DNA from: Zygnema cylindricum
Taxonomy: Eukaryota; Streptophyta; Zygnematophyceae; Zygnematales; Zygnemataceae
Length of the DNA stretch: 64,000 nucleotides
Direction of reading: 5' to 3'
Assembly: GCA_037447655.1 (NCBI GenBank)
Contig: JBBHKE010002734.1
Location: 1 to 64,000, forward strand
This document shows positions 30,490-41,543 of this stretch, in pieces (the stretch's first letter is position 1; each line of letters begins with the position of its first letter). Position numbers and translations under genes: made by a program. The notes beneath the pieces are model-generated. The model was not told the DNA's origin, did not search any database, and worked only from the letters and a program-made list of their open reading frames with translations.

Positions 30490-30825
30490 CCAGTAGCCAT
30501 TTGCCGATAACCGATATGCCCCTTTTTTTGGCCAACGGATAATCAATATATTGGCACAATATTTCGGTACCAGTGTATTTGCATTATCGGTTTTTTATCA
30601 CGATAACACCGGTTCCATAACTATCGGCGATAATTGTACGGTTGAATCCATATAGTTGTACGGTTTATTCCGTTGTACTTAACGCCCGTTCTTCCATTAA
30701 ACAAAGTACAGAACAGACTGTTATACGTGGCATGCCACGCTATGTGCACTGAAAAATATAATACAGTCTATTACAAAGTGCTATTATATAGCGTATTGTA
30801 TTTTTTATCCATCGACGTGACAGCC
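30490..30825. mobile_element. hAT-like fragment related to 33257-34221
   Basis: Shares a run of blocks with 33.26-34.13 kb in the same order: GCCGATAACCGATA, ATATTGGCACRATAT, ATCGGTTTTTTA.CAC.ATAACACCGGT, CATGGCATACCACGCTATR-type and TACTATTATATARC-type. It is truncated by the GGGAGA microsatellite on the right. Confidence 0.55.
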
Positions 30826-30940
30826 GGGGGAGAGGGAAGGGGAAGGGGAGGGGGAGAGGGAGAGGGAGAGAGAGTGGGTGAGGGAGAGGGAGAGAGGGAG
30901 AAAGAGAGGGAGAGTGAGAGGGAGAGGGAGAGGGAGAGTC
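30826..30940 (+). repeat. (GGGAGA)n microsatellite
   Basis: About 110 bases of near-pure GGGAGA/GGGAGAGA. It is the purine-strand form of the CCCTCT family found across the window. Confidence 0.9.
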
Positions 30941-31378
30941 CTACCGGCCAACTGGTGCCAGTTCCGGAACAATATGTCGACGAACCAAAACACTGGCTCC
31001 ACGTTTTTGTCGTTCTCAAGCCACAAAATTTTTGAATCACAATTTTACACGTGTCACCTGCTTGCCACGTGTAATATTTGAGACATGCGAGCAAGTGACG
31101 CCGGCCTCCATCGAATCCTGAAAAATAGAGTTGACAAAGAAAACAAATGAACTGTAAATGAACCAAAAAGAAATGAATCGCCAACAAAGAAAAACAGCCG
31201 AGTGACAATTGCACCACATTAACTTTGAGGAACAAAAGGAAAGGAGAGAGAACAAAAGTGGGACAGAATCGACTGGAGCATCTACATAGAACGTGACATA
31301 AAAAAAAAAATACTCCCATTCACTCGATGAGAAGGATATGTCCTTCGCCATGGTTTTAAGGAGCAACAACCACATTCC
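30941..31378. other. intergenic, no feature seen
   Basis: Mixed-composition DNA. Short frames on the minus strand are Phe- and Leu-rich with no domain. Confidence 0.4.
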
Positions 31379-31640
31379 TCTTTTCTATCTTTCAACTTTC
31401 CTCTCTCTCCCCCCTTCTTTCCACTCATCCTTCCCTTCTCTCTCCTACTTATTCATGCCTCCTTGTTCTTATTCAGCCTATTCCCACTCCCTCTCCTTAT
31501 CCCTTTTCCCTCCATCCCCTTCCGCCTTTTCCTCTCCCTCCAGCTTCCTCTCCCCACATCCACAACCGCTCATTCCACTCTCTCTGACTTCTCACCATTC
31601 GTGTCATCTACTGCCACGTGCCCCTCCGTCATTCCTTCTG
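31379..31640 (+). repeat. CT-rich low-complexity tract
   Basis: Imperfect CTCCC/TTCC-rich run. The Ser/Pro/Leu frames here come from composition. Confidence 0.7.
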
Positions 31641-32094
31641 ACACAATTTCCGTCCTCTCCTGTGCTGCCACGTGGACAGCCGCGCAAGCGACAGCCGCCA
31701 CAACCAGCAGCAAAATAGTTAACGGCCGGCGACTCATATTGACGGCCGTTTGCAGCCGCTAAAAAATGCAGATAGCCGGTAGCTCCTAGACAGCCGGTTA
31801 GCTAGTTTGACGGCCGGATATGGAGAGCTTTGGAAGAAAAGGTACGGAAAACTTAAAAGTCAACAAAAAGTCAAACTTGTCTGATCTCCCTTGTCTCACT
31901 TTGTCTCGCTTGTCTTCTCTCACTCGTCCTAACTTTTGTTTTTTTCCTTTCGTGTTGTTATGCTGTCTTTTGCTTTTCTTTTTATCTTTTTTACACTGGG
32001 CGTCTTGTTCGCTTGGCGCGCAGTACATTCGTACTTTTTTGACGGCATCCTACCAGAAGAGCGGACTATTTCGCACGGAAACTTGAGTTTTTTC
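31641..32094. other. intergenic, no feature seen
   Basis: Contains several ACGGCCG-type motifs (31700-31820) and a CTTGTCT-rich patch. No gene recognised. Confidence 0.4.
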
Positions 32095-33020
32095 GAAGGT
32101 CATACGGCAGAGTGTACGGAAGGACCTCAGTGGGTCAACGCTTTTATTGATTAGTGTTTCAGCATCAGGGAGATGACATCACTAAACGAATACTACACCG
32201 CGCATCGTTATTAGTGTCAAAGGTTAAATAGTGTGGAAGTAAATATACCGTCATTGACGCTAATTAAGATTTTTTTTTTTAAAAAAAAAAGGTGTATTCT
32301 AATTTCGGCGTTTATGCTAATTTGGGAACAGCAAAAATGGAATATTCGCTGTACAATTATACACATTAATATATGTATCCGTACAAAATATAAAAAATTG
32401 TACGCCGTCGTGAAATTTATATATCCGTACATGTAAGACTATTTTACGTGTCAGAACAATCCCATTTTTTTAGCGCACGATCCTATGCGTGCGCGTCTGA
32501 TTTAACTCATTTTTTGTAAAATTTTCACTTGAAAAGGTACATTTATTACGGTCTGACATCGGCCGTACATCACACTATTTAGATATTATTGTAATTAGTC
32601 CTTTACGCTATTTTGTAAAGTACCTTAATTAACGTCAAGGAAAAATTAAAATCATGTATCCTATTTGAGGAAAAATATCAAAATTTTAAGAACCCAATTT
32701 AGTGTCGTTGACACTAATAACGATGCGCGGTGTAACGTTCGTCCATTTGTACGGAAGTGCCCGGCAAGGCGCCCACAGTCCGCACGTTGCCATTTTTTTC
32801 TTTTTTCTTTGGGAGAATGTCGCCGGTCAAAGATGCCCGGTGACTTAAAAAGTGTGCTGTGACGTCATGTAATTTATTGCGCCGGCCGTAATGATATCGG
32901 ACTGTTTCGGCGCTTCGGCCATTTTGGTGACCATTACGGCCCAGACGTCGCAATTGGGTACCTGAATCCGTACCCGATCCGTACCTCGCCGGCCGTATCG
33001 GATCCGGAACGGATTCTGGT
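32095..33020. repeat. repeat block, inverted partner at 61545-63285
   Basis: Reads as the reverse complement of 61.5-63.3 kb outside inserted elements. Shared landmarks are TCATACGGCAGAGTGTA, CCTCAGTGGGTCAACGCTTT, ATCAGGGAGATGAC, GTCAAAGATGCCCGGTGACT, GCCGGCCGTAATGATATCGG and GGATCCGGAACG. In this copy a 537-bp mariner MITE is present and the two Harbinger MITEs of the partner are absent. Confidence 0.85.
32196..32732. mobile_element. mariner-like MITE, 537 bp, TA duplication with empty-site partner
   Basis: TA at 32194-32195 and 32733-32734 flank inverted ends: CACCGCGCATCGTTATTAGT on the left, ACTAATAACGATGCGCGGTG on the right. The inverted partner block at 61.79 kb reads straight through this position with a single TA, showing the site before insertion. 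Length and interior match 6633-7172. Confidence 0.9.
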
Positions 33021-33256
33021 GCCAATTTTTAGGGCCGGCCGGATTCGGCCAGGTGATACATAAAAATAAAAACAAATTCAGTTACGGCCGGCAAGTAAAA
33101 AAACGAAAAAAATTGAAGGTTTCGTGGGCGTAGCACTACACCGTGAATAGCTTAAAGTAAAAAAATAATTAGTGTAAATAATAAAATACTGTTATTAACG
33201 CTATATTGGGTATCGTGACCTCGCACCAACAAAGCATCAACACTAACTACTAAAGA

Positions 33257-34221
33257 AGTGTTGTGTATCGGCAGGGTTTTGCCGATAATCAAAATGTACA
33301 TGTTCTTGGCTTGCCGATAATCGATATATAACTATATTGGCACGATATATCAACACCAGTGTCAGAGGTCGCAAACGGTCAACCGAAACCTTGACCGACC
33401 GTTAACCGACAACCGGCGTCGGATCCGGAACGGATTCGGTTGCCAAGTTTGGGGGGGCCGGGCAGATTCGGGCGGTTGATTCACCGAAAAAAAAAATCGG
33501 TTACGGTCGGGTAAGCAAAAAACGAAAAAAAATGAAAATTTTGTACTATCTATACAATTGAGTATTATTTTACTTTGTAACCTCGTTATCGTGGAAGGTA
33601 TACGGGAGATGTACCACTAATTTTGTACTTATTTGGGTACGGGCAGGTAAGGGTAGTCGCGAGAAATCGCGTTTCTTTAATTTTTGTAAATGCTATCCGG
33701 TTAACGGTTAACAATTTTGGAGTGTGACATAACCCGGTCGGGCGTCGGGTACTCAAATTTTGAAAAAAAAAAACAGTCGATTTTGGTTATCTAAAATTTC
33801 GACTTTTGTGACCTCTGACCAGTGTTATCACCGATAAAAGAACGATAATAAAAGACCGATAATAAAAGACTGATAACATCGGTTTTTTACCACAATAACA
33901 CCGGTACCGATAACTATTGGCATTAATTGAATGGTTCGTAGCGTACTCTTTTACCGTTTAATCCGTCGTACTAAACCGTCATTGTTTGTTGCACAGAGAA
34001 CGACACATATTGTTGCACATGGCATACCACGCTATATACATTGAAAATATAATGCATTCTATTATAACGTACTATTATATAACATACTATATATTTTATA
34101 CTTATCGTCGATAAAAAAATTGTTTGTCTCAGAGAGATATATCGGGACCTTGACCGTTCGATAACCAATAACTAGCGGTGTCGGTGTTTGCAAGATATTT
34201 TTTTTGCCGATACACAACACT
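33257..34221. mobile_element. hAT-like non-autonomous element with nested hAT insert
   Basis: Perfect 17-bp inverted ends: AGTGTTGTGTATCGGCA (33257-33273) and TGCCGATACACAACACT (34205-34221). Subterminal CCGATAA motifs are dense at both sides, as in hAT elements. A clear 8-bp duplication was not found at its ends. A separate 455-bp element is inserted at 33363-33817, leaving about 500 bp of the host. No transposase. Confidence 0.7.
33363..33817. mobile_element. hAT MITE, 455 bp, 8-bp target duplication ACCAGTGT
   Basis: Ends CAGAGGTCGCAAA and TTTGTGACCTCTG (13 bp inverted, one mismatch) are flanked by ACCAGTGT at 33355-33362 and 33818-33825. An 8-bp duplication with CAGAG-type tips is diagnostic of the hAT superfamily. 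The interior has GGATCCGGAACGGATTCGG, also seen in the 32 and 61 kb blocks. Confidence 0.88.
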
Positions 34222-35127
34222 ACCAATTACTTTACTCATTTACATAGTGTGGCAGTGACTTTGACTTTCACTCTAAAAAAGGTAAAAATATTGAAGTATG
34301 ACAAAAAGTACTTTGTCACATGACTATGACTTACTTTCCCGTGAGGTACAGTATATTATTGTTTAATGATGAAAACGACACTTTTCGCCCATTTATTAGT
34401 ATTATGGTTACTTAACGCTTATATAAATGCTCTTTGCGAAAGGAAATTACAAAACCACCAGATATTAGCGTTAATGTTAACCCTATTTGGGTCCATAATT
34501 ACGGCAAAACGTAGTAAACGTACAAAAAATGGCAAATTGGTTAGCTTTTTTTTCTAGGTGGCAAACTCATTATCCACTAAAAACTCTACAGCTGTGGAAG
34601 GAATTAAATTATGTTCCAAAAATTTGGCCCTTGACAACTTTTCATACTATTCAACACAAAATTTGTGCAATTGGTAATCAAAAGTACGTGTTTTTCTCTC
34701 ATGTTTTTGCTTTCTTTACGAGGCGATATGTTGTTACCATATTTTTGTTTTTCCTTTGGGGATTCTACTTTGTGTTAACTAGTTATATCTCGAAGAAGAT
34801 AAAATCATGTCACAATTTTATTGTTCCCACTTTGTGTGGTCACCTCTTTCGCATGTAAGTGTCGAAATGAAAATGTTTCGGATAAATTTTGTATAGAAGA
34901 GTAATCAACGTGATTCTTAAGAAAAAACATTTTTTATCATGGCCACCTAAAAAAAAATTCTAAGCATTTTTCGATCGTGTAAACACGTAAGTTAACCTTT
35001 CTCTTTCACATGCTCTCTCACAATGTCACATTTTGTTTTCTCTTTACTCATCTCCATCCCTATCTATAAATGAGTTTGAAACCCTAAAATGTTCTCTCTC
35101 TCTCTCTCCCTCTCCCTCTCCCTCTTC
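34222..35127. other. intergenic, no convincing gene
   Basis: Two overlapping frames (34366-34557 and 34529-34858) are open for 63 and 109 codons. They show no family motif, and A/T-driven Phe, Leu and Lys content suggests chance. The stretch ends in a CT microsatellite (35095-35127) that received Copia-2. Confidence 0.45.
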
Positions 35128-35645
35128 TGTTATGATGAAGTACTGAGCACTCACTTAGCAACGAGACATTCTCGTAGCTAAAAAATCGACGACCAGCGAC
35201 GAAGCAGTTTCGTCGCTAGATATTTGAAGTGACGTGGAAGTTTCTTGTTCGTTTCGCGTGAGTTGTAGCCGTACTATAGAAGTGACGTGGAAATTGTTTC
35301 GTCGCTTCCGTTCACTTAAGTTTTAGTCGTGTCGTGTGGTTCACTTAAGTTCTAGTCGTACCGTGTAGTTCAAATCGGTTGGTAGTTGACTTTCATTGTT
35401 GGTCAACTAACTTAGGACGACTACCTTTTTGTCGGCCGTATACTTTGCCACGCGTTTTTAGTCGTGTGCATATATATTTGTTGAGGCTTCGTGGTAGAGT
35501 TATGTTTTTGGAGGCGTAGATTATTATAGAGGCGCAGAAAGATCAACAGCTAAATGAGATTTGTACGTTGGTTGTATTTAATATATTGAACTTTTGAGGA
35601 ACACTTTTTTTGTTGTGTATACATTGTTTGGTTTGCTATCTTTCA
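35128..35645 (+). repeat. Copia-2 5' LTR (518 bp)
   Basis: Starts TGTTATGATGAAGTACTGAG and ends GCTATCTTTCA. It shares the hairpin GCGACGAAGCAGTTTCGTCGC with the solo LTR at 11.9 kb. Confidence 0.88.
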
Positions 35646-35647
35646 GT

Positions 35648-35659
35648 TAGTATCGGAGC
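35648..35659 (+). other. Copia-2 primer-binding site
   Basis: TAGTATCGGAGC, two bases after the LTR; one change from the Copia-1 site, again aimed at initiator tRNA-Met. Confidence 0.75.
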
Positions 35660-35683
35660 GCGTTACTGGCAACGCTTGCCGGT

Positions 35684-36814
35684 ATGACAGAAAAAGGGAA
35701 ATCCCCGGGGGGACCTAGTGGAGGAGCTAGTGGGGGAGTTAGTGGAGGAGGAATTATAGGGACACAATATGACGAGTTTGACGAATGGGGGGAGAAAAAT
35801 GTGAAGATGGACGAGGGAATGTTTGAATGCTTTCAGGAGTTTCTCAAAACACAAGGAGATGATGGAGATGGAGGTGTACGTGGAGACTCACACAATTCAA
35901 AGAAAATAAAGAACTAAAAGGGGAAATCTAAACTTTATGAGGAAGAGGAGGAGAGCGACGATGATGATCTTAAAGTGTTTAATAAGACCATCGTCTTCAC
36001 GGGTTCCAACTATGCAATTTGGAAGAGATACATTCGAGGAGCATTCACACCGAAAAAACTTTGGGACATGGTCATAGGGGAAGAAACACGACTGGATCCT
36101 TCCGTGGATCCAGCCGGAGCAAAGAAGTGGGACAAGAAAGATATGGCGGCCTCCACCGCACTAATACAAAGTTGTGTTAGTTCTATGCATGAACATCTTC
36201 TAACTCATGACAGGGCTTATGATTGTTGAACCGCTTTGCAAAATGCGTTTGAAAAAGGGTTTGAGGCAAATGAAAACTATCTATTTGAGGAGTAAATTGG
36301 GTTAAGAATGAAGGAGAATGAGTCCATTGATGATGGAGTAAAAAGGTTTAATGTCAACATAGAACAACTTAACTCACTGGACAACTTACCTACAAAAAAA
36401 GAGATGTTGTTTGTTTTTATGAGGAGTCTTCCAAACAAGTTTGCAGTAGCGAAGTAGGTCATCAAGGGGCGAGAGAAACCGACATTGGCATATGCTATCA
36501 ATCACTTGAAGAGTACGGAGAAGGAGAAGGCAACATCGAAAGAGGAAAGCAAAGGGTCATCTTATCCGAGTTATCAAGAGGAGGATGACGGAGGAGCTTA
36601 CAACTTTAGAGGATCTAAGGACAGAGGAGGTGGACCTCATAGACAAGGAGGTAGGTCGCACGGCCTAGGGAGAGGCTCATATCAACGTGATACCTCTCAG
36701 ATGACTTGTTACAATTGTAACGAGATTGGGCATGGCTCTTTCAAATGCCCAGACAAAAGTAAACAGTGTAAAATTTGTCAAAAATGGGGACACACTGGAA
36801 GCGGTTGTTATTAA
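35684..36814 (+). pseudogene. Copia-2 gag, interrupted
   Basis: Opens with a Gly/Ser-rich start (MTEKGKSPGGPSGG) and breaks at 35917. It resumes with NYAIWKRYIRGAF (36009 on), breaks again near 36227 and 36292, and recovers at 36485-36814 with two zinc knuckles, CYNCNEIGHGSFKC and CKICQKWGHTGSGC. The matching Copia-1 gag is a single frame, so the stops here are decay. Confidence 0.8.
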
Positions 36815-37039
36815 AACAGGGGAAACAATCGCGGAGGGGGACAATTTAGAGGCGGAGGAAGTGGAGGAAGCTCATCAGGTAGAGGGAACTTTGTTGAGGA
36901 TGGGCCAATGGGACAAGATCAAGAATTTTTCGTTTCACTTATCGAGGAATCAAGAGTTTTCCTTCACTTATCGAGGAATCACAGGAAAAGGAAGATATTC
37001 TATTTCACACATGAGGCAAGGAGAGTAAGGGAAAATTAA

Positions 37040-38430
37040 ACAGTTGGATCATAGATTCAGGTGCCACACATCTCATGTGTTCAGATCCAGGACTATTCAG
37101 TGACATTAGAAAACTCAGTATACCAAAATCCATCATAGTGGCTAATGGTTCAATGATGGTCATCGATACACTGGGAACAGTACGGTTGGATCTACCAACA
37201 CAAGATAGGGAAGGGAAAACTATAATCAATAGAGTACGCTTTAACAATGTGCTCAATAATCCAGGGGGTGCATTAATCTCTTAAGTGTCGCACTGCTTCA
37301 AAAGAAAGGAGGAAGAGCCACATGCTTGGAAGGAGGAAGAATCATTTTCACTAGTAAAAAAGGGCCATTTGCAGAAGGCATTGTGACTGAAAATATGCAA
37401 AGTAGGTTGATTTGGAGAAAACCAGAAAATAGGACGGCAGATGAAAAAGGTCATCTCCATTCGGCAGAAGTCAACAAGGAGGACCTCACGTTGAGGCACC
37501 ATCGTATGTGTCACACTTCAGAGAGTAACATTAAGGAGATGATTCGTCATGGGGCGGTTCGAGGGCTAGATGTGGCAACAGGAGAGAAGGTCATTGTATG
37601 TGTTGGATGCACAAAAGGGAAACATAAAAGGAAGCCTCATCCGGTGAAAGATCTTCAATTCAAAGCGAATGCCCCTCTAGATCTAGTCCATGTAGATCTT
37701 TGTGGGGACACACATCTAGAAACCATTGGAAAAAACAAGTACATTATTCTGATAGTTGATGTTTTCAGCAGAAAGACATGGGTATATCTTTTAAAAGCTA
37801 AGTCAAACGCTCTTGAAACATTTAAAGACTTTGTGGTCATGGCTGAGAGGGAAAGCGGGAGGCAGGTAAAGGCGGTACGCTCAGACCGAGGAGGTGAATT
37901 TCTTGCTTTCGCCGATTACTGTAAAGAGACGGGGATTAAACAGCAGTTCACGGCTCCTTATTTCCCACAATCAAATGGAATTGCAAAGAGGAAGAATCGG
38001 ACATTACAAGAGATGGTACAAGCCATGCTCCATATGACGAAACTCACGCATCGTCTTTGGGGAGAAGCAATCAGGGCAGCTAACCATATAACGAACAGGA
38101 GAATAAACTCCGCTTTTGGCAACAAAACATCGGAGGAACTTTGGAGTGGACAAACACCTACGGTTAAATACTTAAGGATTTGGGGATATGAGGCTATGGG
38201 ATACATAGAGGAAAGAAATCGGGAGGGAAAGTTTGTTGCGCGGTCATGGGAAGGATATTTTGTGGGATATAGTGAGAACTCAATTAATAGAAGGGTTAAA
38301 TAGTCTAGAAATGTGGAGTTTAATGAAAACTTGGAATGGATGGTGAAAGGAGCTAATAAGTCCAAACGAGCTAAAGATTATGAGAAGATTCATTATAAGA
38401 AGTTCATGGGAAAGGAGGAGGAAGAGGAAA
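37040..38430 (+). pseudogene. Copia-2 protease and integrase
   Basis: Protease WIIDSGATH near 37045-37072 keeps the catalytic Asp that Copia-1 has lost. The frame breaks near 37284 and resumes at 37326-38303 with the integrase HHCC finger (RHHRMCH...CVGC), HVDLCG, RSDRGGEF and NGIAKRKN. The last reads Lys where the catalytic Glu is expected, so the integrase is probably dead. A stop at 38303 precedes the acidic linker, which is then cut by the solo LTR at 38434. Confidence 0.8.
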
Positions 38431-38433
38431 AAG

Positions 38434-39598
38434 TGTTGTTTTGAAATGTTAGTTTCGTGCGTACGCGACATTTTGTGCGCACGTGACGTTTCGTGCTTAA
38501 TTTATTAAATGAATTTATTGTGGAGGTTCGAATGATTTCACGGATTGGGGGAGTGAATGTACGGATATATATTGTTTCGGGACGAACGAAATAGAAATTG
38601 AGTGGCGCGGAATGCTTAATTTAAATGGACGGCGGATCGCGAAGTGATCCAATTTAAAATATTTGAAGGGTTTGAAAATGTACGATGGGCGTACGAAACA
38701 TAATGCGACAGACATATTTATGAAAAGGGACGCCACAAGTACGGAGCGTCTTATTTGGCAAGTGGAATTGAATGCACTTCGTGATGTCATAAGATATTTG
38801 ACGACTTACGTGGATTTCGTTTGGATTTTGTGACCACGCGGAATTGCGTCAATCACACAATGTTTATTTTGGACAATCCAGATTCTTTGAAGAAATTCAA
38901 GGAATCTCGTTGAGTGACGTAGCGTGACTCAACATACGATTTTGTGAGATTGTGTGTACGTGTAAATATTTGGTCGAACATTGTTTTGTCTTTTTGTGTA
39001 TTAGTTATTAGTGTAGGGTTACTCACTTTGACATACCTTGAAGTATTTAGGTATACCAACATTAATAGAGGTAGCTGGTAGACAGCGTACGGCTGGTATG
39101 CCTCCGTACATTCAGCAGTAAGCTCTTGTATATATTTGTAGGACTTAGTCATTTTAGGACATAGGAACCTTTTGGACCAAAAACTGTTGATGGTTATTTT
39201 TGGTAATTTTATCTGAGGATTACTCTCAGATCTGTTGGTAGAATTGTCTGAAATTCTGCATGTGTGTTCCTCTATGTACTGTTAATATTGTCACAGATTT
39301 CCAGGCATCTTGTGTTCCTGGTCTGTGTTTTACTTCATTGTGAAGTTAGTCTATTTTATCAAAGTTATGGCAGACTTTCTTTCTGCAACTTTGACTAGAT
39401 GGTGTGATCACTCTGTTTATTATATTTGTCTGAAACTTTGTGAGGTTATTCTATAGCCTATATAATATCCGTTAATGTAGTTTCAGCTTGTTTTGTTATT
39501 TCTGTAGAATTCTGTGTTGATTCAAAGTAGGCTGTTTTTGGGTAGTCTGTGGTGCTTCCGAGGGTAAATCCATGGCTGAAAATGGCTATGGACAACAA
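38434..39598 (+). mobile_element. solo LTR (1165 bp) inside Copia-2 pol, target duplication AAAG
   Basis: Starts TGTTGTTTTGAAATGTTAG and ends ATGGCTATGGACAACA, flanked by AAAG at 38430-38433 and 39599-39602. Copia-2 coding resumes in frame after it (KEEEEEK, then VLIEVGTKKM). The first 350 bp matches the minus-strand LTR at 43864-45231: TTTCGTGCGTACGCGA-type repeats, TTGTGGAGGTTCGAA, GGACGGCGGATCGCGAAG, CATAATGCGACAG. Confidence 0.85.
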
Positions 39599-39602
39599 AA
39601 GT

Positions 39603-41509
39603 TTTGATAGAGGTAGGGACGAAGAAAATGGTGCGATTTGTAGAGAAAGCTTTAGAGAAAGTTTCGACACCTAAACTTAGCGTCACCGAATCACAAGGAG
39701 ACAAGGTCATCAGAGAATCACCCACTCGCACTGACAATGTGACATCAGAAGAGACACCCCTAGAGAAGGAGGATGATGACAAGATTGAGAACAGTGATTT
39801 GGATAAGGAATTTGCAGAAGACGTACGGAGAAGTAAGAGATCAACAAAAGGGAAGGCACCGGAACGATTCTCACTTTGACAGTCATAAAAAAAACAAACC
39901 AACTACCAGAGGGCAATTTCTGAAATTAGAGAACGAATGGCGTAATCTTTCCCCTTATGAAAGGCAATAACAGAAAATCGTCCGGCCGATCCTCAATCAT
40001 ATGAAGAGGCTCGAGACTCGAACGAATGGGAGGAGAAGTGGAAACCAACGTTTATCAAAAAATGTAATTCTGTAAAATCAAATAGGTGTATTGAAGAAGT
40101 AGATTTACCTGTATGTAAGAAGGCGATAGACTCAAAGTGGGTTTTTAAGACAAAAACGGGAGCTTCATGAGAAATTCTTAAGTATAAAGCACGGTTGGTA
40201 TGTAAGGGCTTTCAGCAGAAAGAAGGTATTGATTACTCAGAGACTTTTGCCCCTGTAGTTAAGTTCGATTCATTACGTGCAATTATTGCAATGGCGGCGG
40301 CGGACGGAATATCCATCCAACAGATGGATGAAGAGACGGCGTTTTTAAATGGTGAATTAGACGAGGAGGTATATATGAAAATTCCTGAAGGAGTTCCTGG
40401 AAAGAATGGTAAAGTATGGAGGTTGTGGAAGGCTTTGTATGGTTTAAAGCAGGCACCGAGAACATGGAACCATAAGCTTCACAAGGTTTTACTAATTTTG
40501 GGATTTAAAAGGCTTACTGCAGATTGTGGAGTGTATATTCGGGGAGAAGGAACATGATAATCTTTAGTGTATACGTAGATGACTTTATTTCCATCTCTCA
40601 CAACTTGGAGTTACTTGGAGAATTAAAAATTGAATTTAAAAATATTTTTGAATTACAGACTTAGGGGATGCAAAATACATTGTTGGAATTTAGATTCAAA
40701 AGAGGAGGAACGGGGATATTAAGTTAAGCTAAGAACAATATGCAAAAGAGGTATTAGAAAGATTTGGGTTTTTAGATTGTAAGCCACTTGGAACTCCTCT
40801 TGATCTTCGAGAGAAGCATTATAACTTTGTTAAAAGTCCCGAGGTTGAAGCACTATATAGGGAGGCGGTCGGAAACTTGATGTATTTGAGTGTTGGAACA
40901 AGGCCTGACATTAATGCTGCAGTGAGTGTGGTTAGTCGGTATTGTAGTAATCCGAAAAAGGTACATTGGGAGGCAGTGAAAAGAATCTTTAGATATTTGG
41001 CTGGAACCCCTAGTCTTGGAATTGTTTATAGAAAAAATGAGAGCTTGAGTTGTTATGGCTATTGTGATGTCGACTATGGAGGGGACCACGATACAGGAAA
41101 GTCTACGTTAGGATTTGTGTTTTTACTTGCAGGAGGAGCCATCTCTTGGAATTCCTGGTTGCAACCCACTGTGGCACTCTCATCTACGGAGACGGAGTAT
41201 ATGGTCGCATGTCATGCGGCGAAGAATCCCGTGTGGATTAAGGAATTTCTATCGGAGGTTGGAGTGGAAAAGGAATGCATGCAAATACTAAGTGATAACA
41301 TGTCTTCCATTTCACCTAGTAAAAATCCTATTTTACATAATCGCACAAAGCACATTAAAATTCAGTGGCATTTGGTTCGAGATTTAGTTTCGGAAAAAAA
41401 AGTTGAATTTGTGTTTGTACCTACAAAAGAGCAAGCTGCTGATATATTAACCAAAGCAACATTAAAGGAAGTATATGAAATGGGAAAGAAGTTAGTGGGC
41501 ATGGAATAA
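39603..41509 (+). pseudogene. Copia-2 linker, reverse transcriptase and RNase H
   Basis: 39604-39879 carries the charged linker ending KGKAPERFSL. RT homology runs from about 39975 (ADPQSYEEAR) with stops near 40168 and 40556; landmarks are FQQKEGIDYSETFAPV, QQMDEETAFLNGELDEE and LYGLKQAPRTW. The YVDD region is present but out of frame near 40570. RNase H is open at 40877-41509 (GYCDVDYGGD, SSTETEYMVACHAAK, KEQAADILTKA), keeping the Glu that Copia-1 has lost. Confidence 0.85.
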
Positions 41510-41531
41510 GAGCGGGCTTTGAGTGTCTCGG

Positions 41532-41543
41532 TAAGAGGGGGAA
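41532..41543 (+). other. Copia-2 polypurine tract
   Basis: TAAGAGGGGGAA just before the 3' LTR, nearly the same as the Copia-1 tract. Confidence 0.8.

Noticed and set aside
34366-34858. Two short plus-strand frames (63 and 109 codons)
   Set aside because: No motif, A/T-driven composition, no splice context; treated as chance.
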